A DNA stretch of 64,000 bases, taken from assembly GCA_006176705.1 (NCBI GenBank), contig QRFJ01003324.1:1-64000 (forward strand), read 5' to 3'. How positions within the stretch are numbered: position 1 is the first letter of the stretch; every line of letters starts with the position of its first letter. Origin of the DNA: Cocos nucifera (lineage: Eukaryota; Streptophyta; Magnoliopsida; Arecales; Arecaceae). The position numbers and the translations under genes were made by a program. A model generated the notes under the pieces. That model searched no databases, was not told where the DNA came from, and saw nothing but the letters and a program-made list of their open reading frames with translations. Below are positions 46,027 to 58,744 of this stretch, one piece after another.

Positions 46027-49000
46027 TTAAGGTAGGGGATTATAAAGAGCATGATATTTTTTAGTACAAACATAATTAAGAATTATGTCATTATTTTGAA
46101 CATGCTCTCTTATGAAATGAGGTCTTATTTCAATCTGTTTTAACCTAGAGTGTTGGATTAGATTCTTAGTTAGATTTATGGCACTAGTATTATCACATCT
46201 GATGGGAGTTTTGTTTAGTTTGATGCCAAAGTCCTCAAGTTGTTGCTTAATCAACAAGATTTATGCACCGCAACTTCCAACTGTAATGTATTCGGTCTTG
46301 GCCATAGACAATGCTACCGAATTTTGCTTCTTGCTAAACCAAGAGATTAAGCTAAGTCTTAGAAATTGGCATGTTCCACTAGTACTTTTTCTATCCAATT
46401 TACATCTAGCAAAGTTTGCATTTGAATGTCCAATTAAATCGATTGATAAATTTTTAGAGCACCATAAACCTATGGATTGAGTTTCTTTAGGTACTTAAGT
46501 ATTCTTTTTACAGTATTTAAATATGATTCTTTTGGATTACATTGAAATCGTGCATATAAATAAACACTAAATGTGATATCTGATCTACTAGCAGTTAAAT
46601 ATAATAAAGAACCAATCATGCCTCTATAAAGTTTTTGATCAACACTTTTACCTCCTTCATCCTTGTCAAGCTTACATGATGGACTCATGGTGGTACCAAT
46701 TTCTTTGGAGCTCTCCATCCTAAATCTCTTGAGTAGTTTTCTTGTGTACTTTCTTTGAGTGATGGAGATCCCTTCTTTTGTCTGCTTGATTTGAAGTCCG
46801 AGGAAGAATGTTAGTTCACCTATCATTCTCATCTCGTACTCCCCCTGCATGAGCTTAGCAAAATCTTGACATAAAGTTTCATTAGTAGATCCAAATATAA
46901 TGTCATCAATATATATTTGTATTACTGAGATGTCATCATGATCTCTTTTAATGAAAAGGGTTGTATCTACATTTTCTCTTGAAAATTCATTATTAAGCAA
47001 GAATTACTTAGTCTTTCATACCAAGCCCTAGGTGCTTGTTTTAAATCATATAATGCTTTGTTTAAATTGAAAACTTGATTTGGAAAAGCATGATTTTCAA
47101 AATTAGGAGGTTGTTCTACATAAACTTCTTCGGCAATATATCCATTTAGAAAAGAACTTTTAACATCCATTTAAAATAGCTTGAAATTCATAAAGCATGC
47201 ATAAGTGAGTAATTATAACCCGTTGCAACTAATCTTGCTTTATTCCTAATTATATTTTTATTTTCATCCAATTTATTTCTATATACCCATTTTATATCAA
47301 TTATTGGATAATTTTTAGATCTTGATACTAAGATCCATACATTATTTCTTTCAAATTGATTAAGTTCCTCTTGCATTGCATTTATCCAATTATAATCTTT
47401 TTTGGCTTCATCAATGGTTTTGGGTTCAAAATGAGAAACAAATGTAAAATGATTGTATGCATCTTTAAGTGAAGAGCGTGTTCTTACCCCATTTGTAGGA
47501 TCACCAATAATTAATTCTATGGGGTGATTGTGAACATACCTTCATTATTTTGGAAGATCATTTATACCTAGAGATTGTTCTTGTTGTCCTTCACTCTCAA
47601 TTTCTTATTTGTCATCATGATTCTCTTCATTTTGAATTGTTGAATCCTTTAGGGTGATCTCCTTCTATCCTTCTATAAGAGGATCTGCATCATCAATATC
47701 CTCACTCTTCCTTGATGGAAGATCAGTAATCTCATCAAAAACAACATGTATTGACTTCTCTACTACTAAGGCTCTTTTGTTAAAAACTCTAAAAGCTTTA
47801 CTAGAAGAGAAGTAACTAAGAAAAATAGCTTCATCGGATTTTGCAACAAATTTATCTAGTTTTTCTATACCACTATTCAAAATAAAACATCGGCAACCAA
47901 AAACATAAAAATATGCAATGTTAGGTTTTCTTCCTTTCCAAAGCTCATAAGATATTTTCTTTAAAATTGGTCTGATTAGGGATGTCCTAGGTGCTGAAAA
48001 ATTATGACTAATTTTTTTCATCATAAAATTTTTCAAAGTCTTGATTTTCAAATTCGGTTCCATGATCACTTCAAATACTTTGAATTTAAAATCCTTTCTC
48101 ATTTATAACTTTTCAATAAAACTTTGTGAAAACATGAAAAGTTTCATCTTTGTGTGCCAAAAAGAAAATCCATGTAAAATGAGAGTAGTCATCGATAATT
48201 ATAAAACCATAATATTTTCCATCTAAGCTTGTTGTTCTTGTAGGACCAAACAAATCCATGTGCAAAAGTTCTAATGGCCTAAAAGTCGAAACAATATTCT
48301 TAGATTTGAATGAAACTCTTGTTTGTTTACCTAGTTGGCATGCATCATAAATTTTATCTTTTCCAAAGTTTAATTTTGGTAAATAGATAACTAATCCCTT
48401 TTTGATAAGCTTTGAAAGTGAATGCATACTAATATGTGCAAGCCTACGATGTCAAAGCCAACTAGTCTCATTAATTTTGGCATTCATAGCTACTAGATAT
48501 TGCATGTTTATAATAAAAAGATCATTCAAATCTACCATATAAACATTACCATGCCTATAACCAACTAACTTAATGCCATCACCATTGGAACTAGTTACAA
48601 TACACAACGAAGATTCAAAAATAACTTTATAACCCTTGTCACAAAGTTGACTAATACTTAAGAGATTGAATTTTAAACTATCTACTAATAAAATATTTTC
48701 AATATACTTGGAGGGAGTGATACAAACATTACCTATACCAATAATCTTTTCATAGCCATTGTCTCCAAATGTGACCATCCCTCCATTTCTAGCATCAAGC
48801 ATGATGAATTGGGACTCATCATCGGTCATGTGTCTTGAGCATCCGCTATGAGGATACCATCTTTGATTTTTTTCTTTGGATGCAAGACACACCTACATGC
48901 AAAATCAAGTTCTTACTCTAGGTACCCAAGTTTTCTTGGATCCTTTAAGGTTAGTCACAATGGTTTCTTTTGGAATCCATATTTTCTTTATATTTGAATT

Positions 49001-50491
49001 GTTAGAGAAGCATGTATAAGATTTGTATCCTAGTTTACCATATTTAAAGCAAGTAACATTTAAAAATTTGTTGCTTTGTGAATTTATAAAAATATTTTTT
49101 AGAAATTTTTATTTTCTTAGGAGGTTATAGCCTAGACCAGTCGTATTATAAATGATCTTTTGATTTTAAAGAATCATATGAAGTTTATTTAAACTCAAAG
49201 TAAATTTTTTAACTATTGGTTTTAAATTACTGATTTTATTTTTCAAATTTAGATTCTCTTGAGTTAGGACTAGTTTTTCACTTTTGTTAATTTTATTTTC
49301 TTTTAGCAAGACAAAATTTTTTAATTTTAGTTCTTTATTTTTAGTTTCTAACTTCTTTAAATCATCTATTAAATCATAGAAGGCTTTTGGAAGTTCTTCA
49401 AATGTAAATTCATTTGAGATTTCAGCACTTACTTCATTCTCATGTGCCATAAAGCATAGGTTAGCTTGTTCATGAGTTTCTTTCTCATCGGAGCTTGAGT
49501 CGTCACTATCACTCCATGATGCCACTATAGTATTTTTTTCTATATTTCTTAGAAATCTTTTTAAGTTGAGGTCATTCAGATCTAAAGTGCCCTAGCTTCT
49601 TACATTCATAGCAAATAAGGGGCTGCTCCCTATTCTTTTCCTTACTATGCTCTCCTTTGGTAGGTAGCCTCTTCCTCATCCCTTATTTTCTCTTCAAAAA
49701 TCTCTTGAACTTTCTTATGATGAGGGCTATTTCTTCATCTTGTTCTTTATCTTCCATTTCATCATATTCCTCATCTTGTTGAGTGGTGGATTTAAGGGCT
49801 ACTATCTTCTTTTTCTTGACATTTTCTTCTTGATGTTGTTTCATGCTTAGCTTGTGCGTCATTAGTGATCCTAGAAGCTCCTCCAAGGGTAAAACATTCT
49901 GATCTTTGGCTTCTTAGATTGCAATCACTTTAGCCTCCCATATCCTTGGCAAAGATCTAAGAATCCTTCTGACAAGGTCACTATTAGAATAAGACTTTCC
50001 AAGACTTTAAGATCATTTATAATATCCATAAATCTAGTAAACATTACAGTTATTGACTCAAAATGCTCCATTTTGAAAAGTTCATATTTGTGCACAAGCA
50101 TGTTAATTTTTGACTCCTTAACTTGATTAGTGCCTTCATGAGTTACTTCTAACCTATCCCATATTTCCTTAGCCGACATGCATGTTAAAATATGATTAAA
50201 TTCATTAGCATCTAGAGCATAATATAAAACATTCATTCCTCTTGCATTGAGTTGAGTCATTATTCTTATCAATTCATTCCATTCCTTTTCGGGTTTGATT
50301 GATTCCTCAACATCAATTATCTTAGTGGGTGTGTGTGGTCCATTAACTATGATACTCCACATATCATAATCAAGTGCTTGTATAAAAATTCTCATCCGAG
50401 CTTTCCAATAGGTATAGATTGACCCATTGAAAAGTGGAGGTTGGTTTGTGGACTTCCCCTCGACTAGAGAAATACTAACTTGGGTTGCCAA
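46027..50491 (-). pseudogene. SIRE-1 Gag-Pol polyprotein (broken)
   Basis: Reading right to left. Gag is at 50491-49166: PPLFNGSIYTYWKARMRIF, AKEIWDRLEVTHEGTNQVKE, ELLGSLMTHKLSM. A zinc knuckle CYECKKLGHFRSE lies near 49622-49577, its last Cys lost. Protease is at 48860-48452, with WYPHSGCSRHM where the family has WYLDSGCSRHM, so the catalytic Asp is His. Integrase is at 48427-47665 (LHMDLFGP and IIDDYSHF, two catalytic Asp). RT is at 47376-46470 (MDVKSSFLNGY, YIDDIIFGS, both acidic motifs present). RNase H is at 46257-46027 (CDNTSAINL, HSRLKQIEIRPHFIREHV). Stops and frame changes separate these pieces. The family Gag phrase is nearly word for word that of SIRE/Maximus elements. It cannot be active. 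Confidence 0.88.
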
Positions 50492-50551
50492 AAATCTTTG
50501 GTTCTTTGATGGTTAAATCAAAGTTGGGCTAGAGCATCGAACTCTGATTAT

Positions 50552-50568
50552 TAGATATGTGTGCCCTA
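50552..50568 (-). promoter_or_regulatory. SIRE-1 primer binding site, cut by Ang-6
   Basis: Minus strand ATCAGAGTTCGATGCTC is the right part of TGGTATCAGAGTTCGATGC. The first bases (TGGT) are separated by the Ang-6 LTR, which begins at 50569. ctgat (50564-50568) is the expected target duplication. Confidence 0.7.
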
Positions 50569-52834
50569 AAAGCCAGAATTGGCTAACACTTATAATACAC
50601 ATCTAAGGGCAAAATTATAATTTTGACTATAAATAATAAAATAAATTATTTTCTATCACAGTGTATATTTGAAAGTGTTTGTGATACATCCCTTGAGTTA
50701 ATGGTAATGATAGTTCATATATTCAAGAGTTAAAAATTTAAGATATGAATTTTTATTATTAACTCATAAAATGCTCCGATCGTAGGATCATCATGAGGAT
50801 GGTGATTGATCTGGAAGGTTGGTGTATGATCACTTCTTTAGAGTAGATGAGTCTTGAGTCTATGGTGTAGAGACATTGGAGTGAGAGTATAGATACTCAT
50901 TAGAGAATGAGGGTACTGAGCATGACCACCTCGAGCAGTCATCAGAAAGTCTACCTTCTCATGAATGACTGGCTCGAAGCTATAGTCGTGTGTCTGATTC
51001 TTTAACCTGAGGTGCATCGATAGTTTACATTGAGGGTGTTATAGTTTGACTATACCATAACTTGATCTCCTAGCCATTCAGAATTCTGAGGTGTATGTTG
51101 GCTGTAGCATGTTCATTGTAGGAATTGGATTACACCAATAGGGGATCTATCTATCTCGATAGATGAGAAGCAGTCCTATGATCATCATAAAAATCAAGTC
51201 CAAAAGCCCATGGCCATGGTAGAGTAAAATAATAGAAAGAGTTTCTATTAGAATTTTCATATTGGACTTGAATCGAATGATTAATGCATATGGTGTAAAT
51301 TAGTGTTTGACGAGATCACCTAAACCTTAATCTGATCGGGACTCAAGATGGAGGAACTTAATCACATAGATAACTGCATTGAGAGATTCATTTTCAATTC
51401 TGATGGGTTGCCACCATATGCTGCTAGGTATCATTGGTGGATTTTGGAAGCAATTAGAATGATTTGGAAGATCGATCATACTAGTTGTCTGAATCAAAAA
51501 TGTTCTGATCCATCGAAAGGTATTTCGATGATGTCGATGATAGAGATCATGACATATCTCATTACCATACGAAACTGAATCTAACTGAATCACACAAACA
51601 AGGATTTGAATCTAGATATCATCAATTGGGCTAATCTAGTTCAATTGATTTGAATAAGATTCAATTAGGTTCAAGGAAATCGTGTTGGCACATGATTGAG
51701 CCTGATATTCTCCTTCAACAATCATTGAAAGTTGTCTCGACTGAGCCAAATGTATTTGAGCTCACTCAAAAATCTTTTCTTGGTCTGACTGGAGCTTGTC
51801 CAGGTTAGAAAGTGGCTGTCTTAATTTATGAGATAAATTTGAGACAACACCTACCATTTTTTGTCACTAGTTAAATCTTATCTTTGGACTTTGGTCAAAT
51901 GTTGACCTTTGACAGTTAGACATATGCCCATGTGTCATGCACCCATAGGAGAGAGCTTTGACCCTTGTCCTCCTGCTAAATAATAGAAAGACAAGGGGTG
52001 CATGCCTAGGGAGGCGTGCACCCAAAGTGGATAAGGATTGGAGTCCCATATAGATGGGACTCTAGTTGCTTATTGCTTCATACTAAGGTGGCACCAAAGA
52101 GTGTTCTTTGATCAATCTTGGCACCACCTAAGGAGGTTTGTGAGGAACTCTAATATGATTGGATCAGATGATGTCATCTAACCAATTAGATTTAGATCTT
52201 ATTCCACAAAGAGCCATGATTGGTCGGAATAATGTGGCACTGCATGGCGCAGTAGGGTCTATATAAACCTTGTCTGTGCCTAGGATTCAGATCCTCTACC
52301 CTTTGCCCATGCCACAAGGATTTTCTCCCTCCCTCTCCATGCCACCTTCAGATCTTCTCTCTCCTCTCCATGCCCAAGAAGCTTTCGACTCGAGTTTGAT
52401 GTGATCCAAGCAAGAGAAAGACGATAAGAAAGAAGAAGGCAGCACTGCTGCAAGAGACAACACCTAATCTTCAAAAGGTGTTTTGAAGACCTTCAAGATT
52501 AGATCCATATTTGATCATTGGAGTATAGATTGAGAAGGAGAAGATCTCTAGATCCTATTTGAGTGGATCATGATAGAGGCCAGGCACTTGCATGGCTACA
52601 TCTAGAACCTTAGGCAAACATCGGGATCATCACAGGATAATAGTATTACCCATAACAAGATATAATTAAATTAGATTTAATTCAATTTATTTTTATTTTT
52701 TACTTATTAGATTGATAAAATTAGATCTAAAGAGTCTCATATCTGATCTAAATCTAAAAAAAAAAAATTAAAATATCTTTCTTAATCAAATTAGATCTGA
52801 ACGAATCTGATCCAAAAAATAGGGTTTCCCATCA
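50569..52834 (+). repeat. Ang-6 5' LTR (2.27 kb)
   Basis: Begins TATTAGATATGTGTGCCC (TG decayed to TA) and ends TTTCCCATCA. TATA box CTATATAAAC at 52259-52268. The inverted repeat near 51620-51650 is decayed on one side. Confidence 0.88.
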
Positions 52835-52836
52835 AC

Positions 52837-52852
52837 TGGTATCAGAGCCAGG
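52837..52852 (+). promoter_or_regulatory. Ang-6 primer binding site
   Basis: TGGTATCAGAGCCAGG, a nearly intact Copia initiator-methionine tRNA site, two bases after the LTR. Confidence 0.9.
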
Positions 52853-54707
52853 TTCCATAATTATTTAGATCTGACTTTAATATAATTTTGGTATGATAAT
52901 TACATAATCTTAGATGTTACATTAGATATGATTAGATCTAATATTAAAAATTAAGAAAATTAAATAATCTAGATCTAAGATGTATGAGATGCATGACTAG
53001 ACTAGGAACAGAATCAACTAGACTAGGAATAGAATCGTTCTATGTGTAGTCTAGGATGATCATAGTTTTAATTTGATAAATTATAATTTTAGATCTATTT
53101 ATTTACTATTTTTTGATATTTTAAATATTATAATTAAATCTAAAAAATAAAAAATAAATTTATTTAATCTTTCATATGAGATATGGTAGATGCATGTTTA
53201 GACTAGTTGTAGAATAGTTCTACAAAGTTATCTTAAATAAATTTAATTTGATATGATCAAATTTAAATTTTATTTTTTAGATATTTATGAGATAATTTAG
53301 ACCTAAAAATATGCATGATATGATACTTGAGATGTATGTAAGACATATTTTTAAGTTAGATCAATTTTATATATGTGATATATATGTAGATCTAACTAGT
53401 TTTGTAGATTCATCATATTTCTAATTAAGGCATTCTCCTTGGCCGTCCGATCATAAGAATGAAATATGGTTTAAATTTCCTCTCCTTCCATTCGATGGGA
53501 TGTTATTATGATGTGTAGGGGTGCTGCGCGTTCATCCTTAATCAAAAATCAAAAACTTATTTTTTGCAAAATCCTAGATCCTGAAACCCTAAAATTTTAT
53601 TTACATATTTTGTTTATGAATCCTAAACTTAATTAAGAATTAAGAATATGAAATATATTAGATCTAAAATTAAGAATTTTCAGATCTAAGACATATTCAT
53701 AAAATTGGGTTCGGACTTGGGTAGCTCAATTAGATCTAGTGGTTGATCAAATCGAATCAAGGGTCGGTTAGATAGGATCAAGAGTGCTTAAATTGACCAG
53801 CCTAATATGATTAAGTCTGGGTCAAGATTGTGTCACATGAGTGATCGATCAAGTTAAGACCTAATCAGGCTTAGTGGTTAGAGTCTGGATTGTAGGCTAA
53901 CCCGATTGGTTCTGGCTCAATAATTTGATATCTAAGGTAAGTTTGGTAGATATGATCGATTGGTTTTTAATTAGGAGCTACTTGACTCGAATACGTTCTT
54001 ATCGAGTTAATGGCATATCTCTTCTATCGATCTCACTTACCTAGCCATATTTGTTAGCTTAGTTCTGATCTGAGGTGGCTAATAATCCGAGCTAACCCAT
54101 GGCAGTAGGTTAGTCATAATGGTTATGATTATGTCAACTCAAGTTTAAAGAGACCTAAATCAAATCTCCCAAAGAAATGATTAAGTCTAAGGTCTTCCAT
54201 CATTGTAGATGTGCGGGCCCTTTTTGGGGTTGATTGTTCTCGGCTAGTCATAGTGGTTCAATTGCACTGAAAAGATGCAACTATATCTATTAGGCATTGT
54301 ATGCTATTAGCTGGAGGATAGAATGGACTCCATATTTTGAATACGGTGAGAGACCTAATTAGGAATCCAATCTATGCAAATGATGGGTCTGACTTAACTA
54401 AGAAGTGGATCAATATTTCGGGCATGGTGAGATTCATGAATTAGAGACCAAGACTGGGTGCACCATGATTAGAGAATCATTGGACAAGAGTTGTTCACTC
54501 ATTAGCTAATCCATCATCAATAACTATTAGGTGAGGTGATGAGTTAGTTGGTGGGACTGCATGATCCACTAGAAATCATTAATCATGGAGATTTTTGCAT
54601 CTCTATAGAAGAATTATAGGGATCCAAGAAAATAGTGGAAGCTAATTTGTTTAAAAATCAAACTCCTAAATAAATTGTTCAAGTCTTAATTATAAAATCT
54701 AACTAAA
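52853..54707 (+). other. Ang-6 leader
   Basis: Homologous to the other Ang leaders. It includes the CATAAGAA/TTATTATG paired region (53452-53510, one mismatch), the antisense GGTAAGT motif (54024-54047) and an inverted repeat near gag (54510-54545). No coding evidence. Confidence 0.75.
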
Positions 54708-57700
54708 AACTTTGAATCCCTATAAGAAAAAAAAATATCTGTATCCAATCCACTAGCTCGTATCCTGAACACCCATAGACTGACCGGATCTAATTACATG
54801 GATTGGCTCCAGAACTTCAAAATTATTTTTGGTTCCAAGAAGTTAACTCACGTATTGGACCAGGATCGTCCCATCTTACCAACCCATCCATCTGCTGAAC
54901 CATGAGCATCTCTTAAGAAATGGATGGATGAAGATAAGAAGGTTAGATACTACATGTTGGGCTTGATGTCTGATGAGCTTCAGTGCCAAAATGAAGATAT
55001 CAAGACTGCCCATAAAATATTGGCTCACCTGCAAGAGTTGTTTGGTGAATAGAGTCATGCAGCCAAATATTAGATCACTAAATGACTGTTTAAGGCTAAA
55101 ATGTGTGATGGGCAGTCAGTCCAAGATCATTGTTTGATGATGATCAAGGACTTGGAAGAGCTTGAGAAGTTTGAAGTGAAGCTAGATCAGGATCTACAGA
55201 ATGATATAATTCTGCAATCCTTTACTGATGCATATGGATAATTCATCATGAACTACCATATGTATAAACTTTAGAGTGCTCTGACCGAGCTTACGAACAT
55301 GCTGGTTACTACTGAGCTTTCTATGAAAAGTTCTAAAGGCTCAATACTTGCTATGGAATGGACTTCTTCCAGAGAAAGTCTTCTAGAAAGAAGAAGTATG
55401 TGAAAAGGTAGAAGGTAGAAAGTGGAAAGAAAAGAAGGCAGAGCTGAAGATGAAGGCCGCTGATAAAGAAAAGTATTTCCATTGTAATACTGATGGCCAC
55501 TAGAAGTGGAACTGTCCTATATACCTGGCCACCATGAAGAATAAGAAGGAGACATGTCCTTCTGGAGGTATGCTCATTATTGAATCTAACCTTACGATTT
55601 TCTCTACATCTAGTTGGATGCTTGACTCTAGTTCTAGTGCTCATTTATGCACTTTCAAGTAGCATCTTGAGGATAGCAGGAGGCTGAGGGATGGTGAGAT
55701 GATCCTACGCATCGAAAATGGAGCAAGAGTTGCTACTGTGACCGTAGGAACCTATCCTCTTCGACTACCATCTAGCTTAGATTTAGTACTTAAGGATTGT
55801 TATTATGTGCCTACTGCAAGCAGAAATTTGATTTCTATTTCTTGTTTAGCACAAGAAGGCTATGTAATTAGTTTTCTTAAGGACCATTATAATATTCTTT
55901 ATGAAAGAAATAAAATTGCAAATGGTTTCCTCATTAACGATCTCTATCAGTTACATATTGATGTATCTGTCTTTAATATCGAGCAAAACGTGAATGCCAT
56001 AAGATCAAAATGACCTAGGGATAGTCCAAATGGTAGGTATCTATGGCACATAAGGCTAGGTCATATAGCAGAATATAAGGTTAACAAATTAGAGAAAATT
56101 GGGCTATTGAGTCTATTGACTTTCGAGTCATATCCAATTTTTGAATCATGTCTTCATGGCAAAATGACTAAGCTCCCTTTTGTCGAATATGGGGAAAGGG
56201 CCATGGATCTACTTGCCCTAATACATACTGATGTGTGCGGCCCATTTGATGTGCCGGCTAGAGGCAACTTTGCCTACTTCATAACCTTTACTAATGATTT
56301 ATCTAGGTATCGATATGCGTATCTTATGAGACACAAGTCTGAAGCTTTTGAAAAGTTCAAGAAATTCAAACTTAAAGTAAAAAAGCAAACTGGAAAACCC
56401 ATTAAGGCTCTTCGATCAGATCGAGGAGGTGAATATCTTAATCAAAAATTTTTGGACTATCTCAAGAAAAATGGCATAGTCTCTTAATGGACTCCACCTG
56501 AAATACCTCGACTCAACGAGATTTCAGAATGGAGGAATCGGACCCTATTTGGTATGGTCCAATCCATGATGAGCTTCATAGACCTTCTTAATTTTTTTTG
56601 AAGACACAGTCAGTTAACTACAATATACTTACTGAATAGGGTTTTCTCTAAAATCGTTCCTACCACACCATATGAAATATGGCATGGTAAGAAATCAAGT
56701 CTGAGTCATCTCAGAATTTGGGGTTGTCTGGCTCATGTCAAAAGACAACAAGCGGACAAGTTAGATTTTAGGTCCTTTAGAGCTAGATTTATTGGATATC
56801 CTGAAGAGTCATTAGGATATTATTTTTATATTCCAAAAGACCATAATGTGATTATGGATTGGCATGCCATCTTTCTTGAAAAATAGTTTATTCAAGATAG
56901 TGGCATTGGAAAGCAGATCAAGCTTGAGGAGAAAGTCTCACAAGAGTAACGAGCTAAGGATTCTATGAAAATAAATCAGGTTGAGCCAATACAATCACTA
57001 CCTCCTCCACCTTATAGATCGAAAAGGATTTTTCATCCCCTTGAGATGTACTTAGGTACTATCTCAGAGGAAGTAGAGAAAATATTCCTCATAGGTAATG
57101 GGGTTCATGGTGATGATTCCAAAACCTACGATGAGGCAATATCAGATATCGACTCTGAGAAATGGTTAGAGGCAATAAAGTTAGAAATTGACTCAATGCA
57201 CTTAAACAAAATCTGGACCTTCGTAAATCCACCAGAAGGTATAGTACCTATTAGATGTAAAGGGATCTACAAAAGAAAGATTGGTGCAGATAGAAATGTG
57301 GAGACATTCAAAGCTAGATTAGTAGCAAAAGGATATAGTCAGCGCGAAGGCATTGACTATCAGGATATCTTTTCGCTAGTAGCTACGCTAAAGTCCATCC
57401 GCACATTGCTTGCTGTTGCAGCCTATTTTGATTATAAAATATGGCAAATGGATGTAAAAATGACATTCTTAAATGGATACCTTGAGGAAAATATCTATAT
57501 GGAACAGTCGCTAGGTTTCACATCTAGTGATGCTGATCACAAAGTATGCAAGCTACAAAGGTCCATATATGGACTTAAGCAAGCATCTTGGAGCTAGAAT
57601 ACTCGATTTAATATTTTGATCAAATTATTTAGTTTCATCAAAAATGAGGAGGAACCATGTATCTTCAGAAAGGTCAGTGGGAGCACTATTGTCTTTCTTG

Positions 57701-58686
57701 TACTGTATGTAGATGATATCCTCCTTATTGGGAATGATATTCCCATGTTGACCATAGTTAAAATAGGGTTATCTAAAGAATTCTCTATGAAAGACCTAGG
57801 AGAAGCATCCTTCATTTTAGGAATTAAGATCTATAGAGATAGATCGAATAGGATGCTAGGTCTTTCATAGAAGATGTACATAAAAGAAGTACTAAAGAGG
57901 TTTAGCATGGAAAACTACAAGAGGGGTTTGGTATCCTTCAGACATGGCATTCATCTCTCCAAGAAGATATGCCCTAGCACACCTGAGGAGATAGAGCGCA
58001 TGAGCATGATCCCTTATGCTTCAGCAATAGGTAGCCTCATGTATGCCATGTTATGTACACGACCTGATATAGCCCATGCTGTGAGTGTCACGAGTAGATA
58101 TCAGTCGAATCTAGGTGAAGAACACTGGACTTCTTTGAAATATATCCTTAAGTACTTGAGAAGAACTAAGGATATATTGTTGGTTTTTGGTAATGGAGAA
58201 TTCCAAGTCCAGCGGTATACAGACTCAGATTTTATATCCGATATAGATGATCGAAAGTCAACATCTGGGAGTCTATTTATGCATAATGGTGGTGCTATCA
58301 GTTGAAAAAGTTCCAAGCAGATAGTGATAGCAGATTCCACCATGGAAGCAGAATACATCGTTGCATCAGAAGCTGCGAAGGAGGCATTCTAGTACAAGAA
58401 ATTCACCATAGAAATCAAAGTGATGCCATCAGATGCCATTCCTCTGTACTATGACAATAATGGTGCCATAGCCCTTGCTAAGAAGTCAAGGTCTCACCAG
58501 AAATCCATTCACATCAAGCGGCGATACCATCTCATCTGCAATTAACTTAAGAAGGGTTATGTCAAGGTCAAGAGAGTCAACTCTGCAGACAATGCGACAG
58601 ACCCACTCACAAAGTCATTGGTCCAGCAAAAGATTGAAACCCATCTTGAGAAGATGGGACATAGATTTGTAGCCAATTGGCTTTAG
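54708..58686 (+). pseudogene. Ang-6 Gag-Pol polyprotein (broken)
   Basis: Copia polyprotein in the same order and length as Ang-3. Gag from about 54708 (NPLARILNTHRLTGSNYMDW, 54748 on), with stops near 54901, 55054, 55069 and 55239. The zinc knuckle at 55474-55515 is YFHCNTDGH-stop-KWNC, again with Tyr for the first Cys. Protease near 55617 has MLDSSSSAHLC, so the catalytic Asp stays but the DSG Gly has become Ser. Integrase lies at about 56040-56600, with HTDVCGPFDV and LRSDRGGEY intact. RT runs from 56965, with QMDVKMTFLNGY (57448 on) and YVDDILLIGND (57709 on). RNase H includes DSDFISDIDDRKSTSG (58222 on) and DSTMEAEY (58334 on), with LYYDNNGAIALA. It ends at a stop at 58684-58686. There are at least a dozen stops and frame changes. 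Confidence 0.87.
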
Positions 58687-58699
58687 GTCAAGTGGGAGT
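58687..58699 (+). promoter_or_regulatory. Ang-6 polypurine tract
   Basis: GTCAAGTGGGAGT between the Pol stop and the 3' LTR start TGATTAGATATG. Confidence 0.75.
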
Positions 58700-58744
58700 T
58701 GATTAGATATGTGTGCCCTAGAAGCCAAAATTGGCTAACACATG
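58700..58744 (+). repeat. Ang-6 3' LTR, first 45 bases
   Basis: TGATTAGATATGTGTGCCC to GGCTAACACATG, then Tat-2 starts. The rest of this LTR lies beyond Tat-2. acatg (58740-58744) is the likely Tat-2 target duplication. Confidence 0.85.

Larger units (their letters stand above)
37261..50568 (-). mobile_element. SIRE-1: SIRE/Maximus-type Copia element, split by Ang-5 and Ang-6
   Basis: Reading right to left: primer-site remnant (50552-50568), Gag-Pol 50491-46027, a long 3' noncoding region (45991-46026 and 38536-40846), purine tract, 3' LTR 37261-38513. The 5' LTR lies beyond Ang-6, outside the window. The Gag start and the TCATCATCAAAAAGG purine tract are typical of SIRE elements. It sits in the Ang-4 leader. 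Confidence 0.85.
50569..58744 (+). mobile_element. Ang-6: Angela/Tork-like Copia element, 3' LTR broken by Tat-2
   Basis: 5' LTR 50569-52834, primer site, leader, Gag-Pol 54708-58686, purine tract, and the first 45 bases of the 3' LTR (58700-58744), after which Tat-2 begins. It is in the opposite orientation to its host SIRE-1. Its sequence is noticeably more diverged than Ang-1 and Ang-3. Confidence 0.9.
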
